From the NCBI GenBank assembly GCA_028803175.1, contig JARBCG010000116.1, positions 1 through 16,568 of the forward strand: 16,568 nt of DNA, in the 5' to 3' direction. The position numbers and the translations under genes are program-made. The stretch is from Wolbachia sp. GTDB taxonomy: Bacteria > Pseudomonadota > Alphaproteobacteria > Rickettsiales > Anaplasmataceae. The notes beneath the pieces were generated by a model, which was not told the origin of the DNA, did not search any database, and was given only the letters and a program-made list of their open reading frames with translations. Below, piece by piece: positions 13,684 to 16,568 of the stretch (positions are counted from its first letter, which is position 1; each line of letters opens with the position of its first letter).

Positions 13684-14508
13684 TTACCCTTTTAATTGTT
13701 TTATATACTTATTACTAGACTTGTTTTTCTTTCTAGTTTTCTTTCCCTTTGTTGCAACACCCCAAGGAGTAACAGAATGACGACCACCAGAAGTTTTTCC
13801 CTCTCCTCCCCCATGAGGATGATCAACTGGATTCATAGCAACTCCTCGAACAGTAGGCCTGATCCCAAGCCATCTACTTCTTCCAGCTTTACCCAACTTC
13901 CTATTCTTATGATCAGGATTAGATACCACACCAACAGTAGCCTTACAAGAAGATAAAATCAATCTAACTTGACCAGATCTGAGCCGCAACAAGACATACT
14001 TACCATCCCGACCAACTATTTGTGCATAACAACCAGCAGCCCTAGCAATCGCAGCACCATTACCAGGCCTTAACTCAATATTGTGTACAAAAGAACCAAC
14101 AGGTATATGTTTTAACAACAAGCAATTCCCTGTTAATATATCAGCATCATTCCCTGACATAACAACATCACCAGGTTTTACATCTTGAGGAGCTAATATA
14201 TAAGATTTAGCATCACCCTCCTTATATGATATCAGAGCTAAGAAAGCACTTCTATTTGGATCATATTCTATCTTTTCAACTATACCTTGGTCATTCCTAT
14301 TACGCCTAAAGTCTACAATTCTATACTTTTTCTTATGACCACCACCTTTATGACGCGTAGTAATCCTGCCGTAACTGTTTCTTCCTCCATTAGCGCTTTT
14401 ACCATACGTAAGAGACTTTTCTGGCTTATCTTTTGACAAACCAACCTTACTTACTAAAACAGTTCCACGAGAAGATGGAGTAACAGGATTAAGAAATTTT
14501 ATACCCAT
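13684..14508 (-). CDS. rplB: 50S ribosomal protein L2
   Basis: L2 is among the most conserved ribosomal proteins and is needed for subunit joining and peptidyl transfer. I place the start at ATG 14508 (MGIKFLNPVTPSSRGT), giving 274 residues. The GTG three codons upstream (14517) overlaps the rplW stop region and adds no conserved residues. Key blocks: GRITTRHKGGGHKKKYRIVDF (about residues 47-67), the KAGRSRWLGIRPTVRGVAMN segment, and then NPVDHPHGGGEGKTSGGRH, which carries the conserved histidine (HPHGGGEG) tied to peptidyl transferase function. Only 1 nt separates the rplW TGA from this ATG. Confidence 0.97.
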   Translation of the reverse strand: MGIKFLNPVTPSSRGTVLVSKVGLSKDKPEKSLTYGKSANGGRNSYGRITTRHKGGGHKKKYRIVDFRRNRNDQGIVEKIEYDPNRSAFLALISYKEGDAKSYILAPQDVKPGDVVMSGNDADILTGNCLLLKHIPVGSFVHNIELRPGNGAAIARAAGCYAQIVGRDGKYVLLRLRSGQVRLILSSCKATVGVVSNPDHKNRKLGKAGRSRWLGIRPTVRGVAMNPVDHPHGGGEGKTSGGRHSVTPWGVATKGKKTRKKNKSSNKYIKQLKG

Positions 14509-14509
14509 A

Positions 14510-14797
14510 TCAAACACTCATTATATCTAATTTTTGCCCATTTACTAAAGAAAAGTAAACTTTCTTTTTTTGTTTTTTATGACCAACTACACCTCTAAAA
14601 CGTCTAGATTTAGATTTGACTCTAATAACATTGATAGAAGAAACATTCACATTAAAAAGAGATTCTATTGCTAATTTTATTTGACGCTTATTTACATTCA
14701 CAACAAGATATAAAGAGTATTTATTAAATTTTTCTCTCAAAAAAGAAGTCTTTTCTGTAATTACAGGAGATTTTATTATATTATTATATTCAATCAC
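14510..14797 (-). CDS. rplW: 50S ribosomal protein L23
   Basis: L23 lies at the tunnel exit and is the main docking site for trigger factor and SRP. It has 95 residues. The GTG start gives MIEYNNIIKSPVITEKTSFL, with the typical I-x-x-P-V-I-T-E-K motif. The core has KLAIESLFNVNVSSINVIRV (the family's E-x-x-F-x-V-x-V pattern). Its GTG overlaps the rplD TGA as GTGA, the same junction seen at tuf-rpsJ and at the ancestral secY-adk. Confidence 0.95.
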   Translation of the reverse strand: MIEYNNIIKSPVITEKTSFLREKFNKYSLYLVVNVNKRQIKLAIESLFNVNVSSINVIRVKSKSRRFRGVVGHKKQKKKVYFSLVNGQKLDIMSV

Positions 14798-15408
14798 GAT
14801 AATCTACCTCCAAGATATTTCAAAGTATCATTTGTCAACATTACACATTCGTGACTTAGTATATCAAAAACATTCAACCCGGCAGGCTTAATTAAATCTA
14901 CATAATGTAAATTATTAGTAGCACGCAGCAAATTATCTCCATAATCACCAACTATAAGAAAAGAAGAGAATTTAAATTCCTTAATATACTTACATATCTC
15001 AGATGTCTTTTTAACATCAACATTTAAATTATCAAGGACAATCAACTGATTGTTTAAATATTTTAGAGATAAAGCAACTTTTAAACCAAGCTTACGTACT
15101 TTCTTATTAAGAGAATAAGCATGACTTCTAACAACAGGGCCAAAGACAATTCCACCACCTCTAAATTGAGGAGAGCGTAAACTTCCCTGTCTTGCTCTAC
15201 CAGTTCGTTTCTGAGCATAAGGTTTAGCTGTAGTACCAGAAACATCACTTATACCCTTCGTTTTATGCGTACCAGCTCTTCTTTTTGCCAATTGCCATCT
15301 AACTATATCATGCAAAATACTTAATTTCTGTTTAACAAAAAATATCGAAGGGTTAAGCTGGACAGTTCCTACATCACTACCAGATAAACTAACTAACTTA
15401 CATTCCAT
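14794..15408 (-). CDS. rplD: 50S ribosomal protein L4
   Basis: L4 has an extended loop in the exit tunnel and, in enterobacteria, represses the S10 operon; whether it does so here is not shown. It has 204 residues. The loop region has RRAGTHKTKGISDVSGTTAK then PYAQKRTGRARQGSLRSPQF and RGGGIVFGP, all hallmark. The C-terminal part has VDLIKPAGLNVFDILSHECV. The ATG at 15408 is 2 nt after the rplC stop. Confidence 0.97.
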   Translation of the reverse strand: MECKLVSLSGSDVGTVQLNPSIFFVKQKLSILHDIVRWQLAKRRAGTHKTKGISDVSGTTAKPYAQKRTGRARQGSLRSPQFRGGGIVFGPVVRSHAYSLNKKVRKLGLKVALSLKYLNNQLIVLDNLNVDVKKTSEICKYIKEFKFSSFLIVGDYGDNLLRATNNLHYVDLIKPAGLNVFDILSHECVMLTNDTLKYLGGRLS

Positions 15409-15410
15409 AA

Positions 15411-16133
15411 CTAACTCGCTACATCACCATCATCACTAACATTATCGAATAATAAACCAACAGGAAAAGGGATATCGTTATGTAAAGATTTTTTAACTGC
15501 ATCCCTTACAAAAACAAAGGAATTCTTAAATCCAGGAACATTATTACCTTTCACAGCAACTATACTATTTTCATAATCAATAGACAATATTTTCATATTC
15601 TGCACAGTAACTCTACTATCACCTAAATGACCAGCCATTTTCTTACCTTTAAACACTCTGCCAGGATCTTGACATTGGCCAGTAGAACCTTGCGATCTAT
15701 GAGCAATAGAAACACCATGAGACGCACCAAGACCACTAAAATTATGCCTCTTCATTACGCCGGCAAACCCTTTACCTATAGAATGACCTGTAATATCAAG
15801 ATATTGACCAACCACAAAATGATTTACACCTACTTTTTTACCACATTCTATTCCTGATAGATCATTCAACCTACTTTCGTATAACCTACATTTACTACCT
15901 ATGCCTTTTTTCTTTAAATACTCCAATTGAGGCTTTGCTATATTTTTAAAATCCCCTGTGCCTAAAACAACAGAATCATAACCGCACTTATCCTTTTCTT
16001 TTACATCAATAATATAAGTTTCACTAAGATGCAATAGAGTCACAGAAACACAACCAGTAGCAGAATATATAGCCGTACAACCAACATTCGTCATCAATAA
16101 ACCAATTCTTCTCAATGAATTAACTCTTTCCAC
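15411..16133 (-). CDS. rplC: 50S ribosomal protein L3
   Basis: L3 is an early assembly protein whose loop approaches the peptidyl transferase centre. It has 240 residues from a GTG at 16133 that shares a base with the rpsJ stop (TAGTG), with an AGGAG ribosome-binding site immediately upstream. The family blocks are RIGLLMTNVGCTAIY at the start and the central loop GKGFAGVMKRHNFSGLGASH, then GVSIAHRSQGSTGQCQDPGR and VFKGKKMAGHLGD, with the conserved Gln of the QDPGRV motif that is methylated by PrmB in many bacteria. Confidence 0.97.
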   Translation of the reverse strand: MERVNSLRRIGLLMTNVGCTAIYSATGCVSVTLLHLSETYIIDVKEKDKCGYDSVVLGTGDFKNIAKPQLEYLKKKGIGSKCRLYESRLNDLSGIECGKKVGVNHFVVGQYLDITGHSIGKGFAGVMKRHNFSGLGASHGVSIAHRSQGSTGQCQDPGRVFKGKKMAGHLGDSRVTVQNMKILSIDYENSIVAVKGNNVPGFKNSFVFVRDAVKKSLHNDIPFPVGLLFDNVSDDGDVAS

Positions 16134-16483
16134 TACTCCTCTCTCTTAACTTTGACTTCTCTAACCTTAAGATCAACTCCCACACCAGCAGAAAAAGATA
16201 ATCCTGTCAGCATTTGCATCATAGTAGGAGTAAGATCATGCAAAACAATCAAACGCTTAGAAATCCTAATCTCGAATTGTTCACGAGATTTTTTATCAAC
16301 GTGAGGAGATCTATTAACAGTAAACTTAGAATCTTTTCTAGGTAACGCGACTGGGCCAGATAATTTTGCACCAGATCGCTTTAACTCATCAACAAACTTT
16401 CGAACACACTTCTCTAATAAAGAACAGTCAAAAGCTTTAATGTTAATATATATATCCTGTTTCATCTTAATTACTGCACTCAC
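16133..16483 (-). CDS. rpsJ: 30S ribosomal protein S10
   Basis: S10 sits in the 30S head and also acts in transcription antitermination with NusB. From the GTG at 16483 it has 116 residues; from ATG 16465 it would have 110 (MKQDIYINIKAFDCSLLE), closer to the family's usual 103 or so. I prefer the GTG because it overlaps the tuf stop as GTGA, as at other junctions here, and because the ATG has no ribosome-binding site; the choice is uncertain. Conserved: IKAFDCSLLEKCVRKFVDEL, KLSGPVALPRKDSKFTVNRS, then PHVDKKSREQFEIR. It is the first gene of the S10 section. Confidence 0.95.
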   Translation of the reverse strand: MSAVIKMKQDIYINIKAFDCSLLEKCVRKFVDELKRSGAKLSGPVALPRKDSKFTVNRSPHVDKKSREQFEIRISKRLIVLHDLTPTMMQMLTGLSFSAGVGVDLKVREVKVKREE

Positions 16484-16568
16484 TCCAAAATCTCAGAAAC
16501 GACACCAGAACCAACAGTTCTGCCACCTTCTCTTATTGCAAAACGCAATCCTTTATCCATTGCTATTG
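16480..16568 (-). CDS. tuf: elongation factor Tu, 3' end (runs off the right edge)
   Basis: EF-Tu delivers aminoacyl-tRNA to the ribosome. Only the last 28 codons and the TGA are present, encoding KGLRFAIREGGRTVGSGVVS and a short EILE end. This is the conserved final strand of domain 3 (usual form F-A-I-R-E-G-G-R-T-V-G-A-G-V-V). The TGA overlaps the rpsJ GTG. The position shows that the str operon runs directly into the S10 operon, so the main promoter of the superoperon probably lies outside the window to the right. Confidence 0.96.
   Translation of the reverse strand, partial: IAMDKGLRFAIREGGRTVGSGVVSEILE

Overview
This window is from an AT-rich alphaproteobacterium of the order Rickettsiales. 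The family Anaplasmataceae is close to certain. Wolbachia is the likeliest genus, judged from the proteins' sequence character, the RpoA length (355 codons when read through its stop) and my recollection that atpA-atpH-rplQ-rpoA-rpsK-rpsM-adk-secY lie together in Wolbachia. No database search was possible, and Ehrlichia is the main alternative. Every gene lies on the minus strand, so the window reads right to left.

Layout in transcription order: the 3' end of tuf (right edge), then the merged S10-spc-alpha ribosomal superoperon: rpsJ, rplC, rplD, rplW, rplB, rpsS, rplV, rpsC, rplP, rpmC, rpsQ, rplN, rplX, rplE, rpsN, rpsH, rplF, rplR, rpsE, rplO, secY, adk, rpsM, rpsK, rpoA, rplQ. Genes are separated by at most about 60 nt, and many overlap by 1, 4 or 8 nt. 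A 448-nt apparent intergenic gap follows, and then a second cluster: atpH, atpA, greA and the 5' part of ribB (left edge). The superoperon makes ribosomal proteins, the SecY translocon channel, adenylate kinase and the RNA polymerase alpha subunit. The second cluster makes two F1-ATPase subunits, a transcript-cleavage factor and a riboflavin-pathway enzyme.

The notable content is gene damage. (1) rpoA, normally essential, has an in-frame TAA at codon 23 (4680-4682), downstream of a good ribosome-binding site and ATG at 4748. Homology to alpha continues on both sides of the stop. (2) secY, also normally essential, has an in-frame TAA (6389-6391) right after the conserved FGGTS motif. The last transmembrane helix and tail stay readable in the same frame for 38 more codons, to a TGA that overlaps the adk GTG start. 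(3) The gap between rplQ and atpH is a decayed gene of the YraN/UPF0102 family, with one frameshift, two nonsense codons and loss of the signature acidic residue. All other genes are open at full family length.

Two fresh stops in essential genes, set in an otherwise intact operon, point to consensus errors in the sequence, to a young non-functional copy (for example Wolbachia DNA inserted in a host nuclear genome), or to an unusual way of tolerating the stops. The yraN decay looks older and probably belongs to the bacterial lineage. A strong sigma70-like promoter candidate lies just upstream of rpsM. I saw no tRNA, rRNA, CRISPR array or mobile element.
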